Assembly: GCF_900187385.1 (NCBI RefSeq)
Contig: NZ_FYEY01000001.1
Location: forward strand, 2,356,001-2,420,000
Length of the DNA: 64,000 nt
Reading direction: 5' to 3'
Source of the DNA: Streptomyces sp. 2114.4
GTDB lineage: Bacteria; Actinomycetota; Actinomycetes; Streptomycetales; Streptomycetaceae
Shown here: positions 31,881 to 40,266 of the stretch, piece after piece
Position numbering within the stretch: the first letter of the stretch is position 1
How the letters are laid out: the number at the start of each line of letters is the position of its first letter
Made by a program: the position numbers and the translations under genes
Notes under the pieces: generated by a model
What the model was told of the DNA's origin: nothing
The model's database searches: none
What the model saw: the letters and a program-made list of their open reading frames with translations, nothing else

Positions 31881-32900
31881 TCAGCTGTCGAGGCTCACGA
31901 TCATCTTTCCGGTGTTCTCGCCGCGCAGCAGGCCCAGGAAGGCCTCGACGCCGTTCTCGATGCCGGCCACCTTGGTCTCGCTGTACTTGAGCTCGCCGGA
32001 GCGGATCCAGGCGGAGACCTCCTCGACGAACTGCGGCTGCAGCGCGGCGTGGTCGCTGACCAACAGGCCCTGGAGGCGCAGCCGCTTGCCGATCACCATC
32101 GCGAGGTTGCGCGGGGCGGGGCTCGGCTCCGTGGCGTTGTACATGGAGATCATGCCGCAGATGGCGGCACGACCGTGGACGTTGAGGGAGCTGATGGCCG
32201 CCTCGAGGTGGTCGCCGCCGACGTTGTCGAAGTAGACGTCGATGCCGTCCGGCGCGGCCTTCTTGAGCTGCCCTGCGACGTCGCCGTTCTTGTAGTTGAA
32301 GGCGGCGTCGAAGCCGTACTCCTCGACCAGGAGCTTGACCTTGTCGTCGGAGCCGGCCGAGCCGATGACGCGGGAGGCGCCCTTGAGCTTGGCGATCTGG
32401 CCGGCCTCGCTGCCGACCGCACCGGCCGCGCCGGATACGAAGACGGCGTCGCCCTCCTGGAAGGACGCGACCTCCAGCAGGCCCGCGTAGGCGGTCAGGC
32501 CCGGCATGCCCAGCACGCCCAGGTAGGCGGTGAGCGGAGCCAGCGACGGGTCCACCTTGGCGGCGCGCTTGGCGTCCAGCACCGCGTACTCACGCCAGCC
32601 GAGACCGTGCAGCACATGGTCGCCGACGGCGAGGGAATCGTCGCGCGAGGCGATGACCTCGCCGACCGCGCCGCCGTCCATCGGCTGGTCGAGCTGGAAG
32701 GGCGGGACGTAGGACTTCACGTCGTTCATCCGGCCGCGCATGTACGGGTCGACGGAGAAGTGCTGCGTACGGACGAGGATCTGGCCCTCGCCGAGCTCGG
32801 GCACCGCGGCCTCGCGCAGCGCGAAGTCCTCCGGAGTGGGCCAGCCGTGGGGGCGGGCGACGAGGTGCCATTCGCGGCTGGTCGTGGGCAGTGCGGACAT
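31881..32900 (-). CDS. NADP-dependent oxidoreductase of the MDR (curcumin/prostaglandin reductase-like) family
   Basis: Predicted 339-residue zinc-free medium-chain reductase. Catalytic-domain sequence SVDPYMRGRM near residue 50, Rossmann motif GAAGAVGSEAGQIAKLKG near 160, and DVYFDNVGGDHLEAA near 225 are characteristic of NADP-dependent alkenal/one reductases. No zinc ligands are seen. The ATG at 32900 has AGGAGG 8 bp upstream. It is divergent from a MarR regulator and probably repressed by it. Its stop is followed in frame by the ohr remnant. Confidence 0.9.
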   Translation of the reverse strand: MSALPTTSREWHLVARPHGWPTPEDFALREAAVPELGEGQILVRTQHFSVDPYMRGRMNDVKSYVPPFQLDQPMDGGAVGEVIASRDDSLAVGDHVLHGLGWREYAVLDAKRAAKVDPSLAPLTAYLGVLGMPGLTAYAGLLEVASFQEGDAVFVSGAAGAVGSEAGQIAKLKGASRVIGSAGSDDKVKLLVEEYGFDAAFNYKNGDVAGQLKKAAPDGIDVYFDNVGGDHLEAAISSLNVHGRAAICGMISMYNATEPSPAPRNLAMVIGKRLRLQGLLVSDHAALQPQFVEEVSAWIRSGELKYSETKVAGIENGVEAFLGLLRGENTGKMIVSLDS

Positions 32901-32920
32901 AAGCGCGATCCTCCTAAAGC

Positions 32921-32933
32921 TTCAGGTGCTGAA
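32921..32933. promoter_or_regulatory. MarR operator candidate over the oxidoreductase promoter
   Basis: TTCAG-GTG-CTGAA is a perfect palindrome of 5-bp arms. On the minus strand a promoter TTGACA (32966-32961), 18-bp spacer, CATGGT (32942-32937) lies directly upstream, so the site overlaps the expected transcription start, where a repressor would block initiation. Confidence 0.65.
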
Positions 32934-32970
32934 ACAACCATGCTCCTCGATATTTCATGTTGTCAAGTAA

Positions 32971-33420
32971 ATGGGTATCCTCGTGCGTATGACCCCCCGC
33001 GCAGACTCCCTGACCGTCGAGGTCGTCGACCTCATCGGCACCGTCGTCGCCCGCTACTACGAGGAGTACGAGCTCGCCGCGGCCGAGCACTCCCTCACCG
33101 GCGCCCAGGCCAGGGTGCTCAGCCTGCTCAGCCTTGAACCGCTGCCCATGCGCAAGGTCGCCGAGCGCCTGAAGTGCGAGCCGTCGAACGTCACCGGCAT
33201 CGTGGACCGCCTGGAGTCCCGCGGTCTGGTCGAGCGCCGCCCCGATCCGTCCGACCGCCGCGTCAAGCTCGCCGCCCCGACCGCCGAGGGCGCGCGCACG
33301 GCCGAGGCGCTGCGCACCTCGCTCCACTTCGCCCGCGAACCCCTCGGCCGTCTGACGGTCGCCGAGCGGACGCTGCTGAAGGAACTGCTCCAGCGGATGC
33401 TGGGCGTCGCGCCCGAGTGA
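32971..33420 (+). CDS. MarR-family transcriptional regulator
   Basis: Predicted 149-residue repressor with a winged HTH around KVAERLKCEPSNVTGIVDRL and the wing RRPDPSDRRVKL. One Cys lies in the recognition helix; there is no N-terminal reactive Cys as in OhrR, so it is not the lost partner of ohr by sequence. ATG 32971 gives 149 residues; an ATG six codons later (32989), 7 bp after TATCCT, could be a leaderless start. It is divergent from the oxidoreductase with 70 bp between and likely represses it in response to a small electrophile or phenolic ligand (inference). Confidence 0.85.
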   Translation: MGILVRMTPRADSLTVEVVDLIGTVVARYYEEYELAAAEHSLTGAQARVLSLLSLEPLPMRKVAERLKCEPSNVTGIVDRLESRGLVERRPDPSDRRVKLAAPTAEGARTAEALRTSLHFAREPLGRLTVAERTLLKELLQRMLGVAPE

Positions 33421-33426
33421 GCCGGC

Positions 33427-35040
33427 CTACGGCCGATGGCGGACCGACGACCGACCACCGGCCGCCGCCCCCGAAACGTCCGCCGCCCCCGAAACGTCCG
33501 GCTCCCCCGCAACTCCCGCTGTCCGCAGCCCCCGCAGCAGCGTCAGCGCCAGGACCGCGGCCACGACCATGACGCCCGCGGCACCCAGCACCGCCGTCCG
33601 CAGCCCGTCGGTGAACGCCGTCCGGGCCGCGGTCAGCAGCATCTCCCCGGCCCGGCCCGGGAGTTGACTCGCCACCACGGCGGCTCCCGCCAGCGTCTCC
33701 CGGGCCACGTCCGCCGCGCCCGCCGGAAGGCCGGAGGGCAACGCCTCACCGATGTCACCGCGATAGATCGCGCTCCCGATGCTGCCCAGGACCGCCATGC
33801 CCAGCGCGCCGCCCAGTTCGGTGCCGGACTCCAGTACGGCCGAGGCGGAGCCCGCCCGCTCGGGCGGCGCGAGGCCGATGGCCAGTTCGTTGCCGAGCGA
33901 CATCACCATCACCAGGCCCGAGGCGTAGACCGCCGAGGCCACCAGGACGAACCACAGGGCCGAGCCCGGCTTCAGCCAGGACAGCCAGACGAAACCGCCG
34001 GCCGCGATGCCGCAGCCCATGGCGATGACATAGGCCCGGTCCATCCGCTGGGCGAGCGCGGTGGCGGCCGGCGCCATCCCGCCCACCGCGAGGGTCGGCA
34101 GCAGATTCCACAGCGCCGCCTCCATGGGGCTCATGCCTCGTACGGACTGCAGGTACTGGGTGAAGAACACCGCGCAGCCGACGATCGCGAACATCGCCAG
34201 CAGGTTCATCAGCACCGAGACGCTGAATCCGCGGTGCCGGAAGAGCTCCAGATCGAGCATCGGATGACGGGCGGTGCGCTGACGGTGGACGAAGGCCGCG
34301 GCGGCCATCAGGCCGGTCACCAGCGCGAGGACGGGAAGTGCCGCCAGGCCGTCGCGGGCGATCTCCTTGACGCCGTAGACCACCGGCAGCATGGCGAGCA
34401 GGGAGAGCAGCGAGCCGGGCAGGTCGAAGCGCCCGGCCGCCGGATTCTTGAACTCCGGCAGCAGCAGCGGCCCGCAGACCAGCAGCAGCACCATCGCCGG
34501 GGCATTGACCAGGAACACCGAACCCCACCAGAAGTGCTCCAGCAGCGCCCCGCTGAGCACCGGGCCGACCGCGATGCCGCCGGTCACCGCCGCCGACCAG
34601 ATCGCGACCGCCTTGCCGCGCTGCCTGGCGTCGTGGAAGAGGTTGCGGATCAGCGCGAGGGTGGACGGCATCAGCGTCGCACCGCCGATGCCGAGCAACG
34701 CCCGTGCGGCGATGAGCATTTCGGCGCTGCGCGCGTAGGCGGCGACCCCGGAGGCGAGTCCGAAGAGCAGGGCGCCGGACAGCAGCAGCTTGCGGCGGCC
34801 GATGCGGTCGCCCAGCGCGCCCATGGTGATCAGCAGCCCGGCCAGGACGAAGCCGTAGACGTCGAGGATCCACAGTTGCTGGACGCTGCTGGGCTTCAGC
34901 TCCGCGGTCAGGAACGGCACCGCGAAGTAGAGCACCGAGACGTCCATCGAGACGAGCAGGCAGGGCAGCAGGAGGACGCCCAGGGCGGTCCACTCCCGGC
35001 GGCCGGCCACCGGCTTGGATGTGTACGGAGTAAACGACAT
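33427..35040 (-). CDS. MFS drug exporter, DHA2 (14-TM) family
   Basis: Predicted 537-residue proton-driven efflux pump in the membrane. DHA2 features: motif A-like GDRIGRRKLLLSGALL, GGATLMPSTLALIRNLF and motif C-like AVTGGIAVGPVLSGALLEHFWW. The last 30 residues are a hydrophilic tail of repeated DVSGAA. The ATG at 35040 follows TACCGT by 7 bp with TTTGCA 18 bp further upstream, giving a leaderless transcript; the longer frame is not conserved-looking. It is divergent from a GntR-TetR fusion regulator across the operator array 35113-35207. Confidence 0.9.
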   Translation of the reverse strand: MSFTPYTSKPVAGRREWTALGVLLLPCLLVSMDVSVLYFAVPFLTAELKPSSVQQLWILDVYGFVLAGLLITMGALGDRIGRRKLLLSGALLFGLASGVAAYARSAEMLIAARALLGIGGATLMPSTLALIRNLFHDARQRGKAVAIWSAAVTGGIAVGPVLSGALLEHFWWGSVFLVNAPAMVLLLVCGPLLLPEFKNPAAGRFDLPGSLLSLLAMLPVVYGVKEIARDGLAALPVLALVTGLMAAAAFVHRQRTARHPMLDLELFRHRGFSVSVLMNLLAMFAIVGCAVFFTQYLQSVRGMSPMEAALWNLLPTLAVGGMAPAATALAQRMDRAYVIAMGCGIAAGGFVWLSWLKPGSALWFVLVASAVYASGLVMVMSLGNELAIGLAPPERAGSASAVLESGTELGGALGMAVLGSIGSAIYRGDIGEALPSGLPAGAADVARETLAGAAVVASQLPGRAGEMLLTAARTAFTDGLRTAVLGAAGVMVVAAVLALTLLRGLRTAGVAGEPDVSGAADVSGAAAGGRSSVRHRP

Positions 35041-35112
35041 GGATGACACGGTAAGCAGGTTGCGCTTACGGTGCAAACAATAGCCCTGACAAGGGAATTG
35101 GCGATGCGTCAC

Positions 35113-35207
35113 ACTAGTGCACCAGTCTTGGTGCACTGCCCTGGTGGAGTGCACGTTGCTCCCCTCGCGCCCCGCAGAGCTACCCTGAATTCCCCTGGTG
35201 CACTAGT
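35113..35207. promoter_or_regulatory. three-site operator array between MFS pump and GntR-TetR regulator
   Basis: ACTAGTGCACCAG (35113-35125) is the exact reverse complement of CTGGTGCACTAGT (35195-35207). The left site overlaps a perfect 9-bp inverted repeat, AGTGCACCA and TGGTGCACT (35116-35124 and 35129-35137, 4-bp spacer). A further TGGTGGAGTGCAC half-match lies at 35142-35154. These repeated TGGTGCACT elements fit binding by the neighbouring regulator and would let it control both genes. Confidence 0.8.
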
Positions 35208-35220
35208 ACGGAGGTCTCCC

Positions 35221-36234
35221 GTGACCGTGGAGCAGTCGCCCCCACCGCCCTACCGCAAGATCGCTGACGCGATCCGGCGCCGTATCGCCACCGGCGAGCT
35301 GACGCCGGGCGACCGGGTGCCCTCGACCCGGCGGATCACCCAGGAGTGGGGGGTGGCGATGGCGACCGCCACCAAGGTGCTGACGACGCTGCGGCAGGAA
35401 GGACTCGTACGGGTCGTACCGGGGGTGGGCACGGTCGTGGCCGAGCCGCAGCGGACCGGCCGCAGCGGCGCTCTCGCGCGAGAGCGGCGGCCGCGCGAGA
35501 CGGACAGCGGGCTGAGTCGCGAGAGCGTCGTACGGGCCGGGATCAAGGTCGCCGATGCCGAGGGACTGCGGGCGCTGTCGATGCGCCGGGTCGCCGCCGA
35601 GTTCGGGGTGTCCTCGATGGCGCTCTACCGTCATGTGGCCGGCAAGGAGGAGCTGGTGCTGTTGATGGCGGACGCCGCGTTCCTCGACGTCGAGCTGCCC
35701 GAACCGGCGCCGGACGGCTGGCGCGCACGGATGGAGGCGGGCGCGCGGCTGCAGTGGGAGCTCTACCGGCGGCACCCCTGGCTGGCGCAGTACCTGTCGA
35801 TCACCCGGCCGCAGCCGATGCCGCGGGCGATGGCGCTGGTCGAGTGGACCATGGCGCGGGTCCGGGGGATGGACCCGGTCACGCTGATCCACATGGCGCT
35901 GACACTGCTGGGCTTCGTGCTGTCCACCGCCGCCGGATTCGAGGACGACCTGGAGGCCGAGCAGGAGACCGGCATGGACCAGGCGCAGTGGATGGCCACG
36001 ATGGAGCCGACGTTCGAGGGGATCCTCACCTCGGGCTCCTACCCCATGTACGCGGGGGTCTCGGCGATGGGTGAGGACGTGGTGAACCAGGACTCGCTCT
36101 TCGAGTTCGGACTGGCCCGTCTGCTGGACGGCATGGAAGCGCTCGTCGGGAGCGGGGCGGCCGGCGACGGGGCCAGGGACGGCGGTGACAGCAGTGACGG
36201 CGGTGATACCGGCGATGCCGGCGATGCCGGCTGA
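35221..36234 (+). CDS. GntR-TetR double-DNA-binding-domain regulator
   Basis: Predicted 337-residue regulator. Residues 10-75 are a GntR winged helix (YRKIADAIRRRIATGELTPG, then VPSTRRITQEWGV). After a linker of about 25 residues comes a TetR HTH (residues 100-145, RRVAAEFGVSSMALYRHVAGK), then a TetR class C-terminal domain. The Gly/Asp-rich tail is low complexity. The GTG at 35221 has GGAGGT 5 bp upstream. It is divergent from the MFS exporter. A fused pair of DNA-binding domains fits the multi-site operator next door. The fusion type is known in Streptomyces, though its logic is little explored. Confidence 0.88.
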   Translation: MTVEQSPPPPYRKIADAIRRRIATGELTPGDRVPSTRRITQEWGVAMATATKVLTTLRQEGLVRVVPGVGTVVAEPQRTGRSGALARERRPRETDSGLSRESVVRAGIKVADAEGLRALSMRRVAAEFGVSSMALYRHVAGKEELVLLMADAAFLDVELPEPAPDGWRARMEAGARLQWELYRRHPWLAQYLSITRPQPMPRAMALVEWTMARVRGMDPVTLIHMALTLLGFVLSTAAGFEDDLEAEQETGMDQAQWMATMEPTFEGILTSGSYPMYAGVSAMGEDVVNQDSLFEFGLARLLDGMEALVGSGAAGDGARDGGDSSDGGDTGDAGDAG

Positions 36235-36334
36235 GTGCCCCGCCCGGCGGCCGGCCCCGGGCCCCGCGCCTCCCGCCCCCCCGATCCCGGATCGGGCCCC
36301 GGCCCCTCCCCCGGATCCCGCCCCGTCCACCACC

Positions 36335-37003
36335 ATGTCTTTCATGAACGGCACCGCTGACACCGACCCGCCCGCCGGCTCCGGAGTCCCCTCCGGCCTG
36401 CCGGGACCGGTCGCCTTCCAGCTCGTCCTGCTGCGCCGGATGGCCGACCACCACCCCGGCCTGGTCGAGGACGCCCTGCGCACCCTGCGGGCCTCCCGCG
36501 CCGATATGCGCGAGGCCAACCGCCGCTGGCAGGCACGGATGCACGCCCCGCGGGCGCGTGGCGGCGCCTGGCCGTATCGTGCGCTGCTCGGCACCCCCGA
36601 GACCGTCACCGCCCGCCGGATCGGCGACCTGACCTGCGAGGCCCTGGCCTGGACCGTTCCGCTCTGGCCCGATCTGCGCTTCGAAGTCCTCACCGGCACC
36701 CGGGGGGCCGTGTGGAACGCCTGGCTCGTCCGGGCACCCGGCGCCAGGGCCCCTGACCTGCGCACGACCGAGGATCTGATGCCCTGGTCGTGCACGGTCG
36801 ACGAGGTCGCCCGCGCCTTCGCACCGGCCCGCCCGCGAGAGGGCAGCGCCCCCACCCGCTGGCAGCTGGCCTGCACCGCCCCCGGCCCCGACGGCACGCC
36901 CCAGGACATCGTCGCGGAATTCACCTGGGGGCTCTACCAGCGGCTGACCGGTTCGGCCCCCGCCACACCGGCCGGCGGCCGCGACCTCACTCCTTCGCCG
37001 TAA
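36335..37003 (+). CDS. hypothetical protein (222 residues)
   Basis: I do not recognise this gene. The frame is open, has Streptomyces-like codon bias, and encodes a soluble protein with a helical LPGPVAFQLVLLRRMADHHP region, Trp-rich segments (GGAWPYRALL, CEALAWTVPLWPDL) and Pro/Ala-rich ends. Two ATGs (36335, 36344) are possible; neither has a strong ribosome site. It lies between the GntR-TetR regulator and the MreB-like gene, all on the same strand; no functional link is evident. Confidence 0.55.
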   Translation: MSFMNGTADTDPPAGSGVPSGLPGPVAFQLVLLRRMADHHPGLVEDALRTLRASRADMREANRRWQARMHAPRARGGAWPYRALLGTPETVTARRIGDLTCEALAWTVPLWPDLRFEVLTGTRGAVWNAWLVRAPGARAPDLRTTEDLMPWSCTVDEVARAFAPARPREGSAPTRWQLACTAPGPDGTPQDIVAEFTWGLYQRLTGSAPATPAGGRDLTPSP

Positions 37004-37155
37004 CCGCCCCGGGTCCGTCCTCCGCCCGTCCCCCGAGCGGACCTTTCCAGCGGGCGGGCGGCCGCGCGCGACCGGAGGATGGCGCACGAGCGGTCCCTGC
37101 GAACAGGCCGCACGAGCGCTTTCGTCCATACCGGCCCGTCGGGGAGGAATCACCC

Positions 37156-38187
37156 ATGACCATCAGCCTCGCCCAATTGCGGCGGTGCTCGGCCGCCGTC
37201 GACCTCGGAGCGGCCCGGACCAGGGTGTACGTGAAGAACCAGGGGCTGGTCGTCGATGAACCGACCGTCGCCGCCATCAACACCCGTACCGGGGCACTGC
37301 TGGCCGTGGGCGCCCAGGCCGAGGTGATGGACGGGCGCACCCCCGACTACATCCGGGTGGTGCGCCCGGTCTCCCACGGCACCATCGTCGACATCGACAT
37401 GGCCCAGCGGCTGCTGCGCACCCTGGTCGGCGACAAGCTGCGCAAGACGTGGCGGCGCCGCCCCACGACGCGGGCCGCGGTCTGCCTCCCGTACGGCAGC
37501 GAGCCGCTGGCTCAGCGGGCGGCGGTGGAAACGATGACGGGGCTGGGGGCACGGCGGGTGGAGTTGGTCGACACCCTGGTCGCCGCCGCGGTGGGCTCCG
37601 GGCTGCCGGTGGAGCAGCCCGAGGCCACCATGATCGTGGTGTGTGGCGCGGGAACCACGCAGGTCGCGGTGCTCTCGCTCGGTTCGATCGTGGCGGCGGA
37701 GACCGTCCCGGTGGGCGGCAACGCCATCGACCACGCGGTGATCCAGCATCTGCGGCTGCACCACGAGCTGATGCTGGCGGGCCAGGCGGTACGTCCACTG
37801 CAGCTGATCCTCTCCGGCGGCGACGGCATGACCCCCGGCTCCACCGAGGTGCACGGCCGGGATGTGGTCAGCGGGATGGCGCGCTCCGTGCACGTCGACA
37901 CCGAACGGGTCCGGGACGCCATCACCACCCCGCTGACCGCGATCCTCGACGCCATCGGGTCGGTGCTGCGCCGCTGCCCGCCGGATCTGGTGGCCGACCT
38001 CGGGGAGCGCGGCATCGTGCTCGCGGGCGGCAGCGCGCTGATCCCCGGACTGGAGCCGATGATCCATCAGGCCACCACCATGCCGGTGCACACCGCGGAC
38101 CGCCCCGCCACCTGTGCCGTCATGGGGCTCGGCGCCATGATCGAGGGCAAGGTGCAACCCCTGCACCTCGATCCGATGGACCCGTAA
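37156..38187 (+). CDS. MreB-like actin-fold protein with altered nucleotide motifs
   Basis: Predicted 343-residue homologue of bacterial actin. Phosphate-1 region AVDLGAARTRVYVKNQG is near residue 14, phosphate-2 region VVCGAGTTQVAVLSLG near 158, and the adenosine motif VLAGGSALIPGLEPM near 293. Relative to MreB, where phosphate-2 reads DIGGGTTEV, the Asp is absent and Glu is Gln, so ATP hydrolysis may be weak. Such MreB/Mbl paralogues in Streptomyces contribute to spore wall integrity; the role here is inferred. ATG 37156 has GGGGAGGA 8 bp upstream. Its stop codon lies in a three-copy repeat. Confidence 0.85.
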   Translation: MTISLAQLRRCSAAVDLGAARTRVYVKNQGLVVDEPTVAAINTRTGALLAVGAQAEVMDGRTPDYIRVVRPVSHGTIVDIDMAQRLLRTLVGDKLRKTWRRRPTTRAAVCLPYGSEPLAQRAAVETMTGLGARRVELVDTLVAAAVGSGLPVEQPEATMIVVCGAGTTQVAVLSLGSIVAAETVPVGGNAIDHAVIQHLRLHHELMLAGQAVRPLQLILSGGDGMTPGSTEVHGRDVVSGMARSVHVDTERVRDAITTPLTAILDAIGSVLRRCPPDLVADLGERGIVLAGGSALIPGLEPMIHQATTMPVHTADRPATCAVMGLGAMIEGKVQPLHLDPMDP

Positions 38188-38227
38188 GGGCTCCGATGGA
38201 CCCGTAGGGGGCTGCGATGGACCCGTA
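38174..38227. repeat. triplicated gene end containing the stop codon
   Basis: CGATGGACCCGTA occurs at 38174-38186, 38194-38206 and 38215-38227 with periods of 20 and 21 bp and similar flanks. The first copy ends the MreB-like gene (TAA at 38185); the second and third carry ATGGACCCGTAG, a four-codon start-to-stop box. Confidence 0.9.
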
Positions 38228-38330
38228 GGGGGACGCGCACGCGCCGGGCAGGCCGCGCCGGTCAGCCTTCCGTCTCCCGGGCCAGGCCGGGCCGGGCAGC
38301 CCGCTACCGGAACCTACAGCCCCCGGCCGC

Positions 38331-38927
38331 CTACAGACTCCGGGCGTTCCAGGCCACCACGGCGGGCCGGTCGTGCTCCGTGCCCAGGACGCCCACCGCC
38401 CCGGTCTCGAAGGTGAACAGCCCGCCGGCGCCGGGCGGCAGCCCGAGCCTGCGGGCGGCCAGCACCCGCAGGAAGTGGGCGTGCGCCACCAACGCCACAT
38501 CCCCCTCATCGGCGGCCAGCTGCGGCACGATCCGCGCCAGCACCCGGTCCGCACGTGCCCCGACCTGCTCCGGTGACTCCCCGGGGTGCCCGTCGGGCCC
38601 CTCGGGGACACCGTCGGTGAACAGATACCAGCCGGGACGGCTGCGGTGGATCTCGGCGGTGGCGATGCCCTCGTAGCCGCCGTAGTCCCATTCCCGCAGG
38701 TCGGCATCGGTCTGCGGACGGGCGAGGCCCGCCAGCTCGGCGGTGCGCAGCGCCCGCTTCATCGGGCTGGCGTACACCTGCCCGATCTTCCGGTCCGACA
38801 GCAGCGGCCGCAGTGCGCGGGCCTGCTCCTCACCGGCCGCGGTCAGCGGCAGGTCGGTCCAGCTGGTGTGCCTGCCGTCCCGACTCCACTCGGTCTCGCC
38901 GTGCCGGACCAGAAGGAGGTCGCTCAC
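38331..38927 (-). CDS. histidine phosphatase family protein
   Basis: Predicted 198-residue cytoplasmic phosphatase of the phosphoglycerate-mutase-like branch. The RHG motif is in LLLVRHGETEWSRDGRH with catalytic His near residue 8; other signatures are YASPMKRALRTAELAG, the second-shell LREWDYGGYEG, and VALVAHAHFLRVLAAR with the second His. The substrate is unknown. It starts at GTG 38927, overlapping the thioredoxin stop (GTGA), so the two are coupled. Confidence 0.88.
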   Translation of the reverse strand: MSDLLLVRHGETEWSRDGRHTSWTDLPLTAAGEEQARALRPLLSDRKIGQVYASPMKRALRTAELAGLARPQTDADLREWDYGGYEGIATAEIHRSRPGWYLFTDGVPEGPDGHPGESPEQVGARADRVLARIVPQLAADEGDVALVAHAHFLRVLAARRLGLPPGAGGLFTFETGAVGVLGTEHDRPAVVAWNARSL

Positions 38928-39334
38928 GAGCCCTGCGCCTGCTGCCCCTGCTCGGCGGCCTCGGCCTGCTCGTTCTGCCGGTCCTCGGTGACCGAGGCGC
39001 GGACCTCGTCCATGTCCAGTGCGCGGGCCTGACCGATGACGTCCTCCAGGGCCTCGGCGGGCAGTGCGCCCGGCTGGGCGAAGACCGCGATGTTCTCGCG
39101 GACGATCATCACGGTCGGGATGGACTGGATCTGGAGGGCCTGGGCCAGCTCGGGCTGCGCCTCCGTGTCGACCTTGGCGAAGACCAGGTCGTCATGCGTC
39201 TCGGACGACTTCTCGAAGACCGGGCCGAACTGCTTGCACGGCCCGCACCACTCGGCCCAGAAGTCGATGAGGACGAAATCGTTGCCGGAGACGATTTCGT
39301 CGAAGTTGTCCTTGGTGAGCTCGATGGTGCTCAT
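38924..39334 (-). CDS. trxA: thioredoxin
   Basis: Predicted 136-residue cytoplasmic disulphide reductase. The active site FWAEWCGPCKQF has Cys30 and Cys33; PTVMIV later provides the cis-Pro. Compared with a 105-residue thioredoxin it has an extra C-terminal tail rich in Glu/Gln (EQAEAAEQGQQAQ). The ATG at 39334 has AGGGAAA 8 bp upstream. It is co-transcribed with the histidine phosphatase. Confidence 0.92.
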   Translation of the reverse strand: MSTIELTKDNFDEIVSGNDFVLIDFWAEWCGPCKQFGPVFEKSSETHDDLVFAKVDTEAQPELAQALQIQSIPTVMIVRENIAVFAQPGALPAEALEDVIGQARALDMDEVRASVTEDRQNEQAEAAEQGQQAQGS

Positions 39335-39641
39335 GCGTGTTTCCCTGCTTCCGGATCTGTCGACGATTGCCAGTCGGTCTCCGGCTGCGGTAACGGGCAC
39401 AACCCGTGACGTATTCCGCACGCCGGACCGTCCCGCACCCCTGCCCAACGATCGCGTTCCTAGACATCGCGATGCACGTGGGAATCGCCACGCCGTCCAC
39501 CGGGCTCACCACGGCCCCCGGGGCACCCCCGCCCCCACTGGATCTCCCCTTCCGGCGCGCCCCGGGGAACACCGCATCGCACCCGCAGCCGTCCCCGAAG
39601 CGCACCCTCGCCACCACCCGGGGAGACACCCCCAGCTCTTC
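39335..39641. other. 307-bp gap upstream of thioredoxin
   Basis: No gene is supported. It holds the thioredoxin promoter region, including a short dyad ACGGG-TTGTG-CCCGT (about 39396-39410) and a 6-bp-arm inverted repeat ATCGCG/CGCGAT at 39451-39456 and 39468-39473. The rest is unremarkable sequence up to the cupin gene's stop. Confidence 0.5.
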
Positions 39642-40004
39642 CTAGCTCTTCGGCTTGGCGTAGTCGGTCGCCATACCGCCCGCGAAGTCGTACAGGATCA
39701 CCTGTTCGTCCCCCACGACCCAGGCATCGTGACCGGGCGGGCAGACGAAGACATCGCCGGGGCCCACCTCGGACTCCGCGCCGTCGTCCATCCGCAGACG
39801 CATCCGGCCCTGGACCATGTAGCAGTTGTGGTGTACCTCGCAGCTTTTCGTCCCGACGATCGGCCCCACCGACTCCGTCCAGTGCCAGCCGGGCTCGAAG
39901 GTGGCCACGGCAAAGTCCAGTCCGGTGAGGTGCAGGGCTTCGAGGTGGCCCCGGGGAAAGTCGCGCCGTTCATCCGGCTTGTCGACCGTCTTGACTTCCA
40001 TCAT
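39642..40004 (-). CDS. small cupin-domain protein
   Basis: Predicted 120-residue single-cupin protein. Metal-ligand positions are partly visible in PGWHWTESV and HHNCYMVQGRMRLRMDDG, with the second cupin motif PGDVFVCPPGHDAWVVG. Function unknown; it could bind a small ligand or metal. I chose ATG 40004 because GGAGGA lies 7 bp upstream; the ATG at 40019 would add five residues and encode that ribosome site. It is divergent from the glycosyltransferase. Confidence 0.75.
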   Translation of the reverse strand: MMEVKTVDKPDERRDFPRGHLEALHLTGLDFAVATFEPGWHWTESVGPIVGTKSCEVHHNCYMVQGRMRLRMDDGAESEVGPGDVFVCPPGHDAWVVGDEQVILYDFAGGMATDYAKPKS

Positions 40005-40266
40005 GAGGGCTTCCTCCATCCACCCCCCTGGTCATCCGGCCACCTGGCCATGCGGACCACCTGGCCATCCGGGCATACCCCCGGTCCTTCCATGGTGCGC
40101 CGCACCGGAACCCCCGGCCACCGGGACCGGCGGGCCGCGGGAAGAGCTCCGCAAAGCTCCACCACGGCCCTCCGACGGGATGTCGCCGGGCAGGTGCCGT
40201 AGCACGCAATCGCCTCCCCCGGCGGCTAGCATCGCGAAAGGACCGCCAAGAACGGAGCATTCTTCT

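Noticed and set aside
32971..33420. The MarR protein as OhrR, partner of the lost ohr gene
   Set aside because: It lacks the N-terminal reactive Cys expected of OhrR, and its palindrome lies in the oxidoreductase promoter.
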